A stretch of 64,000 nt of DNA from positions 124,001 to 188,000 of the forward strand of contig NZ_WRXL01000006.1 in NCBI RefSeq assembly GCF_010119195.1. The letters are read 5' to 3'. The DNA is from Haloarcula salina (lineage in GTDB: Archaea; Halobacteriota; Halobacteria; Halobacteriales; Haloarculaceae). A program made the translations under genes and the position numbers. The notes under the pieces are model-generated. The model was given only the letters and a program-made list of their open reading frames with translations, did not search any database and had not been told where the DNA came from. Positions 24,636 through 33,107 of the stretch are shown in pieces (position 1 is the stretch's first letter; every line of letters starts with the position of its first letter).

Positions 24636-25941
24636 CACGCGCGAGCCGATCCTCGAAGTCGAGGGGCTCACGAAGTACTACGAGTCCGGTGGAGGCGTCG
24701 TCGACACCCTGCTCGGCCGGAGTCAGGAGGTGAAGGCCGTCGACGGCGTCGACCTCGAACTGTACCCCGGCGAGACGCTGGGCATCGTCGGCGAGTCCGG
24801 CTGTGGCAAGACCACGCTCGCCCAGGCGCTGTTGCGGCTCATCGAACCGACGGCCGGGACCGTCCGCTACCGGGGCGAGGACCTGACCGCGGCCTCCGAC
24901 GACCGCCTGCGATCGCTTCGAAAGGACATCCAGTACATCTTCCAGGACCCCTTCTCCAGCCTCAATCCGCGGCTCACGGTCGGCGACATCGTGGGCGAGC
25001 CCCTGGACATCCACGGGATCGCCGCCGGCGAGGCCCGCACCCGCCGCATCGACGACCTGCTGGAGACGGTCGGACTCAGCCAGCGCCACGCCCACCGCTA
25101 CCCCCACGAGTTCTCCGGCGGGCAGCGCCAGCGCATCGGCATCGCCCGCGCGCTCGCCGTCGACCCGGAGGTCATCGTCTGCGACGAACCCGTCTCGGCG
25201 CTCGACGTGAGCGTCCAGGCGCAGATTCTCAATCTCCTCGAAGACCTCCAGGACGAGTTCGGCCTCTCCTATATCGTCATCGCCCACGACCTGAGCGTCG
25301 TCGAGCACATCGCCGACCGCGTGGGCGTCCTGTACCTCGGGGAGTTCGCCGAGATGGGCGCGACCGGGGACGTGTTCGGGCCGCCACACCACCCCTACGC
25401 CGAGGCGCTGCTGTCGGCCATCCCGGAGCCGGACCCGGGCTGGGAGGGCGACCGCATCTTCCTCTCTGGCGAGGTGCCGTCGCCGCTCGACCCGCCCGAC
25501 GGCTGTCGGTTCCACACCCGCTGTCCGAAGGTCATCCAGCCCGAAGGGTCGTCGCTGTCGCAGTCGGAGTGGCGCTCGCTGCTGGACCTGAAACAGCGGC
25601 TCCGCGACGCCGACGCACTGGAGTCCGTGACCGCCGTCGCGGAGTCGGACGGCGGGGCCGCCGGGCCGGCACACCTGTCGCGGTCCGCCCTCGGCGAGCG
25701 CGTGCGCGAGGAGTTCGACCTGCCGTCGCCGGTCAGCGACGACGAGGCCGAATCGGCCCTCTCGGAGTCGATCGACCGCCTCCACGACGGGGACTTCGAC
25801 GCCGCCCGAGCGGCCATCGACGACGCGTTCGAGTCGCCCTGCGAGCGGACCGACCCGCCGCTGTACGCGGTCGGCGACGGCCACCGAATCGCCTGCCTGC
25901 TCTACGGCGAGGACTACCCCGACGCGCCGGAACGAGCCTGA
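24628..25941 (+). CDS. Peptide ABC transporter ATP-binding protein, DppF type, with C-terminal extension
   Basis: A 437-residue ATPase: Walker [26 protein letters not shown], signature [15 protein letters not shown], Walker [13 protein letters not shown] and switch IVIAHDLS. The oligopeptide domain ([13 protein letters not shown]) is followed by about 110 extra residues that are acidic and helical ([48 protein letters not shown]), ending [25 protein letters not shown]. The extension is longer than in bacterial DppF (about 330 residues). The ATG at 24628 overlaps dppD by 8 bp. Last gene of the operon. Confidence 0.92.
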   Translation: MSDTREPILEVEGLTKYYESGGGVVDTLLGRSQEVKAVDGVDLELYPGETLGIVGESGCGKTTLAQALLRLIEPTAGTVRYRGEDLTAASDDRLRSLRKDIQYIFQDPFSSLNPRLTVGDIVGEPLDIHGIAAGEARTRRIDDLLETVGLSQRHAHRYPHEFSGGQRQRIGIARALAVDPEVIVCDEPVSALDVSVQAQILNLLEDLQDEFGLSYIVIAHDLSVVEHIADRVGVLYLGEFAEMGATGDVFGPPHHPYAEALLSAIPEPDPGWEGDRIFLSGEVPSPLDPPDGCRFHTRCPKVIQPEGSSLSQSEWRSLLDLKQRLRDADALESVTAVAESDGGAAGPAHLSRSALGERVREEFDLPSPVSDDEAESALSESIDRLHDGDFDAARAAIDDAFESPCERTDPPLYAVGDGHRIACLLYGEDYPDAPERA

Positions 25942-26066
25942 TAGAATTTTCGCCGGCTCCAGACAGTGCAGGCGAGTTCCCCTCGAAGCCCATCCACTGC
26001 GACAGAAGCCATTCAAGCGCGGGACACACTGCCTCTCGGTGCGGTCGAGCGGCAGGGCCAAACACT

Positions 26067-26073
26067 CAATAAT
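26067..26073 (+). promoter_or_regulatory. TATA-like element of the UPF0175/DUF3368 pair
   Basis: CAATAAT, ending 21 bp before the ATG at 26095, is the only AT-rich block in this gap and fits a leaderless start. Confidence 0.35.
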
Positions 26074-26094
26074 CGGGTTATCCAACAGTCACGC

Positions 26095-26340
26095 ATGGCG
26101 ACGATCGAAATCGACGAGGAGGTGTACGAGGCGTTGCAGGTACCCGACGGAGAGCGGTCACAGACGATGAAAGAGGAGTTAGCCGTGTCGCTGTACGCAC
26201 GCGATGTCCTCTCGTTCGGGAAGGCACGTGCGTTAGCAGAGCTGTCGACGCGCGAGTTCCAGGCGCTCCTCGGAGAGCGAGAAATCCCGCGCCACTACAC
26301 CGAAGTCGAACTCGCCGAAGACCTCGACTATGCCGAATGA
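26095..26340 (+). CDS. UPF0175 family protein, probable antitoxin
   Basis: An 81-residue protein with an N-terminal strand (TIEIDEEVYEALQVP) like ribbon-helix-helix antitoxins and a central helical region (MKEELAVSLYARDVLSFGKARALAELSTREFQALLGEREIPRHY) that is the UPF0175 signature. UPF0175 proteins are commonly found next to DUF3368 PIN-domain proteins and are thought to be DNA-binding antitoxins. It overlaps the next gene by 11 bp, so the two are coupled. Confidence 0.8.
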   Translation: MATIEIDEEVYEALQVPDGERSQTMKEELAVSLYARDVLSFGKARALAELSTREFQALLGEREIPRHYTEVELAEDLDYAE

Positions 26341-26821
26341 CGAGCTCGTCGTTTCGGACACGTCACCGCTTCTAAATCTCGCACTCATCGACCAACTCGG
26401 GCTCCTCGAAGCGCAGTTTTCCGGGATTTCGATTCCGAGGCAAGTCTGGGACGAACTCGCTGCGGGAGAGGCGGGTCTGGATGCGCTTCGCGAACTGCGC
26501 GACGATGGGTTCATCACGGTCGTCGAGGTAGAGCAGTCGAGCCTCTTTACCGAAATATTCCACGAGCTAGACCGCGGTGAAACGGCCGCGATCTGTCACG
26601 CCATCGATCATGACGCCGACCTCCTTCTCCTGGACGAAAAAGACGGTCGAAAGGTGGCTCGCAGACACGACCTGACCGTAACCGGAGTCGTTGGTATCCT
26701 GCTCCGAGGGGCAAACGCCGGTGACGTGGAACTAGAGCGAGAGCTCGACGCTCTGCGCGAGGCCGGATTCTGGCTTTCTGACGAGCTCTACTCGAAAGTT
26801 CTCGCCAAAGCAGAGAGATAG
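26330..26821 (+). CDS. DUF3368 PIN-domain protein, probable ribonuclease toxin
   Basis: A 163-residue PIN-like protein. It opens LVVSDTSPLLNLALIDQLGLL, the DUF3368 hallmark with the first acidic metal residue, continues with GISIPRQVWDEL, then DRGETAAICHAIDHDADLLLLDEKDGRKVAR, where Glu and two Asp complete the metal site, and ends TGVVGILLRGA. PIN proteins usually cleave single-stranded or transfer RNA. All four expected acidic residues are present, so the nuclease should be active. With the UPF0175 gene it forms a type II toxin-antitoxin-like module. Confidence 0.8.
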   Translation: MPNDELVVSDTSPLLNLALIDQLGLLEAQFSGISIPRQVWDELAAGEAGLDALRELRDDGFITVVEVEQSSLFTEIFHELDRGETAAICHAIDHDADLLLLDEKDGRKVARRHDLTVTGVVGILLRGANAGDVELERELDALREAGFWLSDELYSKVLAKAER

Positions 26822-26915
26822 CTGTTCGATGTGGGTCCGTCCGCCCCGCTCACTATCGAATCCGCACCACGGCGATAGTCGATTTTACACGTCCGGGTCA
26901 CCGAGTTCGTCGCGC

Positions 26916-27119
26916 ATGGATTCCCGCTTCAAATGGGGGCTCGGAACGGCCCTCCTCGGTCTCCTCGGACTCGCGCTGCTGGCGAGTACCGGTGCCTTCC
27001 AGGCCCTGCTCGGTCCCGACATCCAGAACCGCCCCGTCAATCTGGCCGCCGTCGGCGGCTCGCTCCTCCTCGTCGCCTCGGGCGTCGCGACGCTGGTACA
27101 GGCGCGCCAGACCGACTGA
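26916..27119 (+). CDS. Small two-helix membrane protein
   Basis: A 67-residue protein, MDSRFKWGLG..., with two hydrophobic helices at about residues 8-28 and 40-60 joined by a short polar loop (LLGPDIQNRPVN). No known family. The ATG at 26916 is preferred to an upstream in-frame start because the upstream codons give a Pro/Ser-rich non-hydrophobic stretch. It lies alone between the toxin-antitoxin-like pair and the next gene. Confidence 0.55.
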   Translation: MDSRFKWGLGTALLGLLGLALLASTGAFQALLGPDIQNRPVNLAAVGGSLLLVASGVATLVQARQTD

Positions 27120-27189
27120 CACGCACTGCCATCGAACGGTACCGGTCCCGCGGCCAACGCTTTTCCCGCCCCGACTCGCAGTCCCGACA

Positions 27190-27714
27190 ATGCGTCGCAG
27201 CTACGGTTCGGGGGACGACCCGGATGCGCGACCGCCGAGCGAAGGCGGCCACGGCGGCGACTCGCCGGAAGCCGCTCGGTCGCTCGACGCCGCCGCGTGG
27301 AGCGACCGCCTGCTCCCGCGGTGGCTCCGCTACCGCGCCGTCTCGGTCGCTATCGAGGTCCCGAACGAGGCGTCCACGCGGGCCGAGATTCACTTCGTCG
27401 TGACGATGAAGAACGCGCTCCCGGTGCCGGTCACGATTCCGACGGACTCGCTGCGGCCGTGGACGTGGTACGTCGACGGCCTCCCGGAGGCGTCCCACGT
27501 CGACAGCGTGCCGAACGAGGCGAGCGCCATCCGGTTCGACCGCGGCGAGCGAAAGCGGTTCCGGCGGCGCTGGGACGGGCTGTTCCGCGTCAGCGAGGAC
27601 GAGTGGGAGCGCGCGCCGGCCGGCGAGTACGCTATCGGCGCGGGGCTGAGCGTGCCCGACGCCGCCGAACGCGGCCTCTACAGCGAGGCGACGGTCAGCC
27701 TCGCCGAGCGGTGA
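27190..27714 (+). CDS. Conserved haloarchaeal protein, beta-sandwich-like, unknown function
   Basis: A 174-residue protein with a Gly/Asp/Ser-rich N-terminal 40 residues and then a beta-strand-rich domain (YRAVSVAIEVPNEASTRAEIHFVVTMKNALPVPVTIPTDSLRPWTWYVDG). The alternation of strands and the WDGLF/WERAPAGEYAIGAGL endings resemble the BsuPI-type Ig-like fold seen in secreted or cell-surface proteins, but no signal peptide is present. Function unknown. It converges on the DUF4350-like gene. Confidence 0.6.
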   Translation: MRRSYGSGDDPDARPPSEGGHGGDSPEAARSLDAAAWSDRLLPRWLRYRAVSVAIEVPNEASTRAEIHFVVTMKNALPVPVTIPTDSLRPWTWYVDGLPEASHVDSVPNEASAIRFDRGERKRFRRRWDGLFRVSEDEWERAPAGEYAIGAGLSVPDAAERGLYSEATVSLAER

Positions 27715-27738
27715 GGGCGGGGCGGCGAGCCGACGCCG

Positions 27739-28809
27739 TCAGGTGTCAGCCCCAGGCGTCGGCACCGGCGTCGCCGTCGGTTCCGGGGTCGGCGTGAGCG
27801 GCGTCGGTTCGGTCCCGTCCGAGTCGGTGGCCGGCGTCTCCGCACCGGTCTCGGCGTTCCCGCCCGGCGTCGCGCCGCCGCCGGTGGCCTCGCCGCCCGC
27901 GAGGAAGGCGAGGAGGTTCGAGACGAACACCTCGTTGTCGGCGTCGTACACCTCGGAGGGCGCGACGAACGAGGCGTCGGCGACGAACACGACGTTGTCG
28001 TTGCGAACGACGACCGGATACGTGCCGGTCCTGCGGGTTTCGAGCGTCCGAGTTCCCTCGACGGCGGAGATCGCCGTCTCCGTCTCGGCGTCCCTGGCCA
28101 CGACGGCGTAGCCCGCGCTGTCGAACGTGACGCGCTCGACGCCGTCGGTCAGCGGTCCGTCGCCATCGGGGGTCGCGTAGATGCTCTTGAAGTTGTTGTC
28201 GTTGGCCTCGTCGTCGACGTTGTAGAGCTGTTCGGCCCCCATGCGGACGCCGTACTGCGCGGTGGCGTTGTTCGCTCCGAACGCCACGGTGGTGGTCGAG
28301 GAGGTGAGAAAGCCGGTCGAGAGGCTCGTCTGGGTGGGCTCGGCGAGGACCACCACGCGGCCGCCCTCGTCGGTGTACTCCCGCAGAGCCTCGCGTTCGT
28401 CGGGGGTGTAGCGCGCGAGCGGCTGGATCACGAGGACGCCGTCGTACTGCGAGAGGTTCGCGGCGAACGCCCCGCCGGTCCCGAACTCGACGGTGTGGCC
28501 GGCCTCGAACATCGCCTCGACGACCGGCTCCAGGTCGGCCCGCTCGTACTGATTGCTGTGGCTCGTCTCGACGAGGATGCGCTTGCCGCTGTCGGCCGTG
28601 TCGACGGCGATGCTCCCGTCCTCGGGGTCGACCGCGCTGTTGAGCGCGTCGGGCCGGAACTGCGACGGGGACTGGCCGTCGACCTGCTGGCCGTCGGGCG
28701 GACCCGATGCGCCCGGGGCGGCGAGGGCGAGCACGACGGTCCCGCCGAGGATGACGACGAGGACCACGATGAACACGCTGAGCGGCTTGACGATCCGGCC
28801 CTCAGTCAT
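27739..28809 (-). CDS. Membrane-anchored protein, DUF4350-like, partner of the SppA-type protease
   Basis: A 356-residue protein with one N-terminal membrane helix (about residues 8-32) and an extracellular domain. Its core (VLVIQPLARYTPDEREALREYTDEGGRVVVLAEPTQ) resembles the DUF4350/GATase1-like fold used by surface-anchored accessory proteins. The last 50 residues are Gly/Thr/Pro-rich (PTPEPTATPVPTP), a typical haloarchaeal spacer. The ATG overlaps the stop codon of the SppA-type protease gene by 8 bp, so the two are coupled. A substrate-recruiting or inhibitory role for the protease is inference. Confidence 0.65.
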   Translation of the reverse strand: MTEGRIVKPLSVFIVVLVVILGGTVVLALAAPGASGPPDGQQVDGQSPSQFRPDALNSAVDPEDGSIAVDTADSGKRILVETSHSNQYERADLEPVVEAMFEAGHTVEFGTGGAFAANLSQYDGVLVIQPLARYTPDEREALREYTDEGGRVVVLAEPTQTSLSTGFLTSSTTTVAFGANNATAQYGVRMGAEQLYNVDDEANDNNFKSIYATPDGDGPLTDGVERVTFDSAGYAVVARDAETETAISAVEGTRTLETRRTGTYPVVVRNDNVVFVADASFVAPSEVYDADNEVFVSNLLAFLAGGEATGGGATPGGNAETGAETPATDSDGTEPTPLTPTPEPTATPVPTPGADT

Positions 28810-29761
28810 CGCGGACCACCGTCCCGTTGCCGGCGTCAGCGGGAACGCCCCACACGGCGTAATATTTGACCGGCTCGCGGAAGGTCGTCCCCTCCGACTC
28901 GGGGCGGACGACGTAGGTGACGTTGTCCGCGCCCCGAACTGTCTCGGCCCCGCTCGGAACGACGATGACGTTGAAGTTCGCACTTCCAGCGCCCTTGTAG
29001 TAGACGTCGTACCGCTCGCCCTGGATGCCGTCGGCGCGCGCGGCGGCCCGCTCGATCGCCAGCCCGCTGTCACCCATCGTGTCGGCGAACCCGTTCTCGA
29101 CCGCCCGCGGCCCGAGGTAGGTGTTGCCGTTGGCGACCTCCTCCCGCGAGAGGGTCAGATTGGCCCCGCGGTGGCGCATGACCGTGCCGACGAACGACCG
29201 CTGGAGGAGCTCGATGTCCTCGCGGATGCCGTCTTTCGTCACCAGCGCCTTGTCCGGCCCGGAGCGGACGAACGTCTGGCCCTGCTGTTCGGCCTGCTCG
29301 ATGGCGCTGAGCGGGGCCTGGACGATGACGCCGATGCTCCCGACGTTCGAACTCGGCTTGACGACGATCTCGTCGGCGGGAACGATGCCGTAGTACCCGC
29401 CGGAGGCCGCCGTCCCCTCCACGTAGGCGACGACTGGCATCTCGCTCGCGGTCCGGTTCACCGCGAGGTAGAACTCCTCGCTGGAGGTGACCGGGCCGCC
29501 GGGGCTGTCGATTCTGAGGACGACCGCTTCGACGGACTCGTTGGCCCGTACCTCGCGGAGGTCCTGCGCAACGGCGTTGACGGTGGCGTCGGTCGTCCCG
29601 CCCCGGAGGGTGACGACGGCGACGCTCGGCGTGTCGTCGCCGCCGGCGGGGACGGCGCTCCACACGACCGGCGCGAAGATCGCTGCGGTGACCAGCGCGA
29701 GGGTGACCGCGACGACGTACGACGCCGTCATCGCCGAGAACAATTGGTCTCTACCGAACAT
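28802..29761 (-). CDS. S49 family membrane-bound serine protease (SppA-like)
   Basis: A 319-residue membrane-anchored protease with one N-terminal helix (residues 12-36) and an extracellular catalytic domain. The motifs of the short SppA type are in place: VVLRIDSPGGPVTSSEEFY at 80-98, EGTAASGGYYG with nucleophile Ser120, SSNVGSIGV at 137-145, and Lys171 in SGPDKAL as the general base of the Ser-Lys dyad. It should degrade signal peptides or misfolded membrane and secreted proteins outside the cell. The C-terminal 90 residues (NFNVIVVPSGAETVRG...) are beta-rich and not part of bacterial SppA. Operon with the DUF4350-like gene. Confidence 0.85.
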   Translation of the reverse strand: MFGRDQLFSAMTASYVVAVTLALVTAAIFAPVVWSAVPAGGDDTPSVAVVTLRGGTTDATVNAVAQDLREVRANESVEAVVLRIDSPGGPVTSSEEFYLAVNRTASEMPVVAYVEGTAASGGYYGIVPADEIVVKPSSNVGSIGVIVQAPLSAIEQAEQQGQTFVRSGPDKALVTKDGIREDIELLQRSFVGTVMRHRGANLTLSREEVANGNTYLGPRAVENGFADTMGDSGLAIERAAARADGIQGERYDVYYKGAGSANFNVIVVPSGAETVRGADNVTYVVRPESEGTTFREPVKYYAVWGVPADAGNGTVVRDD

Positions 29762-29939
29762 GTCACGACCGCACCTTGGGCCCGCCGTCTCATAAAGCCA
29801 CGTCGGGTGTTCACATGCACCAGTATTGTGTCAGCCAATCGGTCAGTTATCGGCACGAAACCCGGCTGTTCAGGCAGCGTGAACGCTCTCGCGGCGACGA
29901 GCGACCAAGCGTTATTGGGGTCGGGTCCCATGACCCGGT

Positions 29940-30824
29940 ATGGAGACTCGACCACTCGGCGACACCGGGCAGGAGAGCGCGGTGATGACCTTCGGCGCGA
30001 TCGCGCTCAACTGGCTCGAACAGGAGGGCGCGAACCAGATGGTCGAACTGGTGCTCGATCACGGGGTCAACCACTTCGACGTGGCCCCGACCTACGGCGA
30101 CGCGGAGCTGAAGCTGGGGCCGAAGCTCCGACAGCATCGCGACGACATCTTCCTCGGCTGCAAGACGCAGGAGCGCGATTACGAGGGGGCAAAGCGCAAA
30201 CTGGAGCGCTCGCTCGATCGCCTCGGCGTCGACAGCATCGACCTCCACCAGTTCCACGGGCTGGAGTACGAGGAGGAACTGGACACGATCACCGGCGACG
30301 GCGGCGCGCTGGAGGTCTACCGCGAGGCGAAAGCCGAGGGGAAGATCGACCACATCGGCCTCACCAGCCACGGCGACCCCGACCTCATCCTCGACGCCAT
30401 CGACCGCATCGACGACCTGGAGACGGTGATGTTCCCGTACAACCCCGTCGTCGCCGGCAAGGACGACGCGGAACACGACTACGAGGCCGTCCTGGAGCGC
30501 TGCGAGGCGGAGGGCATCGGCACGCTCGGCATCAAGGCCTTCGCGAAGGGGCCGTGGCCGTCGACCGACGAGCTGCCGGAGGCGGACCGCCCGTACGCGA
30601 ACTGGTACGAGCCGGTCGATTCGCCCGACGAGATCCGCGAGCGCTTCGACTTCGCCGCCTCGCGCGGCCTCGACACCGTCGTCAATCCCGGCGACCCGAA
30701 GCTCGTCGCGATGGTGCTCGACGCGGCCAGCCGCTACGAGGGGATGGACGAGGCCCGCCAGCGCGCGCTGATCGAGGAGCTGCGCCACGAGGACAGCCCC
30801 GTCCCCGAACAGCTCCACCACTGA
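29940..30824 (+). CDS. Aldo/keto reductase
   Basis: A 294-residue TIM-barrel NAD(P)H oxidoreductase. Catalytic residues are visible in order: Asp and Tyr in NHFDVAPTYGDAE, Lys in LGCKTQERDY, and His in LHQFHGL. The C-terminal GIGTLGIKAFAKGPWP and RGLDTVVNPGDPKLV segments form the cofactor pocket. A four-Cys Fe-S tail, found in some aldo/keto reductase relatives, is absent. The methyltransferase gene starts 2 bp after the stop codon, so the two are co-transcribed. Substrate unknown. Confidence 0.85.
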   Translation: METRPLGDTGQESAVMTFGAIALNWLEQEGANQMVELVLDHGVNHFDVAPTYGDAELKLGPKLRQHRDDIFLGCKTQERDYEGAKRKLERSLDRLGVDSIDLHQFHGLEYEEELDTITGDGGALEVYREAKAEGKIDHIGLTSHGDPDLILDAIDRIDDLETVMFPYNPVVAGKDDAEHDYEAVLERCEAEGIGTLGIKAFAKGPWPSTDELPEADRPYANWYEPVDSPDEIRERFDFAASRGLDTVVNPGDPKLVAMVLDAASRYEGMDEARQRALIEELRHEDSPVPEQLHH

Positions 30825-30825
30825 G

Positions 30826-31554
30826 GTGGGCGTCGACGTTCCGCGGACCGTCAGGACGGCGCTGGCCGACCGACCCGTCCGGGGCCGCGTCTGCCTCGAA
30901 GCCGGGGCCGGCGTCGGCAACGCGACGGCCGGCCTGCTGGACGCCGGCGCGAGCCGCGTCTACGCCGTGACGAACGACCCCGAGCACGCCGCGGCGGTCC
31001 GCGAGCGCCTCGGACGCACGCACCCGGACCGGCTCGTCGTCGTCGAGGCCGACCTCCGGGCGACGCCGCTCGCGACCGACAGCGTCGACGTGGTGACCGC
31101 TCACGGTCTCTGTAACGTCCTCGACCCGCCGGCGCTCGACCGCGTCGCGGCGGAGCTGTCGCGAGTCGCCCGCCCGGACGCGCACCTCGTCGTCGACGAC
31201 TACGCGCCGCCGCCGGAGGAGGCCGCAGTCTCGCGGCTGTTCGCGCTCGAAAACGCGGCTGCACGGCTCGTCGACGGCCGGCCGCTGCTCACCTTCTACC
31301 CGGCCGATCTCCTCGCCGGCGTCTTCGCCGGCCACGGGTGGGCGTTCGAGCGCCGCGAGACGCTCCTGGACCCGGTGCCCTGGACCGAAGCGCATCTGAA
31401 AGCCCACGCGAACGAGGTCCGCGACCGCGCGGCGGCGCTTCCGTCCGCTCTGGGCGACCCGCTGGAAGCGATGGCCGACGACCTCGTCGACGACATCGGC
31501 TCGGAGCGTGCTGGGGAGATGTACAGCCTGGCGTTCCGGCGAACGGACGAGTGA
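30826..31554 (+). CDS. SAM-dependent methyltransferase, GTG start
   Basis: A 242-residue class I methyltransferase. Motif I is CLEAGAGVGNATAGLLDAGA (Glu in place of the usual Asp), motif II VYAVTNDPEHAA, then VVEADLRATPLATDSVDVVTAHGLCNVLDPP and a typical SRVARPDAHLVVDDY strand. The GTG at 30826 is 2 bp after the aldo/keto reductase stop codon and no in-frame ATG lies in the first 190 codons, so GTG is taken as the start. The reductase gene probably provides the ribosome by reinitiation. Substrate not known. Confidence 0.72.
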   Translation: MGVDVPRTVRTALADRPVRGRVCLEAGAGVGNATAGLLDAGASRVYAVTNDPEHAAAVRERLGRTHPDRLVVVEADLRATPLATDSVDVVTAHGLCNVLDPPALDRVAAELSRVARPDAHLVVDDYAPPPEEAAVSRLFALENAAARLVDGRPLLTFYPADLLAGVFAGHGWAFERRETLLDPVPWTEAHLKAHANEVRDRAAALPSALGDPLEAMADDLVDDIGSERAGEMYSLAFRRTDE

Positions 31555-31849
31555 GCCGGGTCCGACGGCTCGCGTCGGACCGTTTCTGAACCGCCAAGAC
31601 GCCGCATGGTGTCGCCATCCAGCCAACCGACGCGGGTGGGACTGAAAGGGGCCGCTCGCTCGCGCCGGTGGAGTCGCCTGAGCGACCCCTCTCCAAGCGA
31701 GCGACGCGAGCGCGGAGATGTCGCTCAGCGACCGCGAGCGGGCGGGGGCTTTCTGGCAGTTTCAGGCGACGATTTCCCCGCGTGTCCAGTTCGAGACACC
31801 AGCGAGCTATCGACCAATCGTATAAGAGACGGGCGGCCGACGTGCCGGT

Positions 31850-32176
31850 ATGACGCTCGACCGACTCTCCGCGTTCGACGCCGATCCGGCGGCGGGCGAG
31901 GTCCTCGACGGCGAACTGGCGGTGACCGACGACGTGCTCGTGAAGGCGTTCGCGCTCGGGCCGGACGCCCGGATCGACCCGCACGAACACGGCGACGCGA
32001 CGAACGTGTTCCACGTCCTCCGCGGCGAGGTGACGGTCCGGCGAGACGACGACGAAGAGGCGATCACCGCGCCGGGAGTGGTCCTGAACGAGCGCGGGCA
32101 GGTCCACGGGGCGCACAACCACACAGACGATGTGGCGGTGCTGACCGCGAGCCTCTGCCCGCTCCCGGGGCAGTAG
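31850..32176 (+). CDS. Cupin domain protein
   Basis: A 108-residue single-domain cupin. The metal motif DPHEHGDATNVFHVLRGEVTVRR carries the first His-X-His and the Glu-equivalent position, and the second motif is VLNERGQVHGAHNHTDD with a His at the usual place. It is likely a metal-binding protein that senses a small ligand or isomerises it. It lies alone between the aldo/keto reductase pair and the HpcH/HpaI aldolase. A TATA-like TCGTATAAG about 27 bp upstream of the ATG suggests a leaderless transcript. Confidence 0.78.
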   Translation: MTLDRLSAFDADPAAGEVLDGELAVTDDVLVKAFALGPDARIDPHEHGDATNVFHVLRGEVTVRRDDDEEAITAPGVVLNERGQVHGAHNHTDDVAVLTASLCPLPGQ

Positions 32177-32254
32177 CGCGACGGAACCGGGCGCTACCGG
32201 GGGACCGCGACGCCCCCGCACCACGCTTATTGCCACCACGGCCCACGGGCCGGT

Positions 32255-33049
32255 ATGGCCCGACCACTCCCGACGAACGGGCTCCGCGCACAGATCGAGG
32301 ACGGGGGCGTCGCGCTGGGCGTCCTCGACAACACGTACAGTCCGACGCTGGTGGAGTTCTACGGCGACCTCGGCGTCGACTTCGTGTGGCTCGACTTCGA
32401 GCACGGCGGGCCGGACCCGTGGGACGCCGCCACCGTCGAGAACCTCCTGCGCGCGGCCGACGGCACGGGGACCGAACTGCTGGTCAGGCTCCCGGACTCG
32501 TCGCCGACGCTGGTCCGCAAGGCGCTCGACCTGGGGGTCAGGAACCTCTTTCTGCCGCGGGTCGAGTCCGCCGCGGAGGTGCGCGAGGCGGTCAAGTCCG
32601 CGCGGTTCCGGTACGACGGCGCGGCCGGCGACCGGGGACTGGCCGCGCCGAGAGCGCGACGCTGGGGCCTGGGCGAGAACTACGTCGAGGCGTCGGACCG
32701 GGAGACGCTCGTCGGGACGACCATCGAGACGGCGGCCGCCGTCGAGAACATCGACGCGATACTGGACGTGCCGGAACTGGGCTTCGTGTTCCTGGGGCCG
32801 TTCGACCTCTCCGTATCGCTCGGTCACCCGGGCGAGATCGACCATCCCGAAGTCCGGGAAGCCGTCGAGACGGTCCGCTCGGCGGCGGTGGCGGCGGGCG
32901 TCACCGTCGGCGGACTGGGCTTCGGGATGGACGACGTGAACGAGAAGGCCGAAAACGGCTACCAGATACTCCACGTGGGGAGCACGACGGGCGCGCTCCA
33001 GAACGCGGTCAGCGGGTGGCTCGACGGCTTCGAGGGGGCGCGGGAGTAG
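32255..33049 (+). CDS. HpcH/HpaI family class II pyruvate aldolase
   Basis: A 264-residue metal-dependent aldolase of the HpcH/HpaI (citE-like) family. The fold motifs are VDFVWLDFEHGGPD, LFLPRVESAAEV (metal-binding Glu in the RVES turn), ETAAAVENIDAILDVPELGFVFLGPFDLSVSLG, and a C-terminal GFGMDDVNEKAENGYQ. The family cleaves 2-keto-3-deoxy sugar acids or 4-hydroxy-2-oxo acids to pyruvate plus an aldehyde. It could serve the 2-keto-3-deoxygalactonate made by the DgoD-type enzyme 7 kb away, but that is inference. The TATA-like CGCTTATTG ends about 22 bp upstream of the ATG. Confidence 0.83.
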   Translation: MARPLPTNGLRAQIEDGGVALGVLDNTYSPTLVEFYGDLGVDFVWLDFEHGGPDPWDAATVENLLRAADGTGTELLVRLPDSSPTLVRKALDLGVRNLFLPRVESAAEVREAVKSARFRYDGAAGDRGLAAPRARRWGLGENYVEASDRETLVGTTIETAAAVENIDAILDVPELGFVFLGPFDLSVSLGHPGEIDHPEVREAVETVRSAAVAAGVTVGGLGFGMDDVNEKAENGYQILHVGSTTGALQNAVSGWLDGFEGARE

Positions 33050-33107
33050 AACGAGTTCGGGCGCAGGAGTAACAACGAGAACGAGATGACGCGGCTCGAA
33101 GCGCCGA

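Noticed and set aside
28553-30970. A long forward frame of about 800 codons overlapping the protease pair and the aldo/keto reductase
   Set aside because: Antisense to two well-supported genes and out of frame with the third; the composition is basic and unlike real haloarchaeal proteins.
31606-33072. A frame of about 490 codons overlapping the cupin and HpcH/HpaI aldolase genes
   Set aside because: Out of frame with both genes and Arg/Gly-rich; the cupin and aldolase motifs are unmistakable in the other frame.
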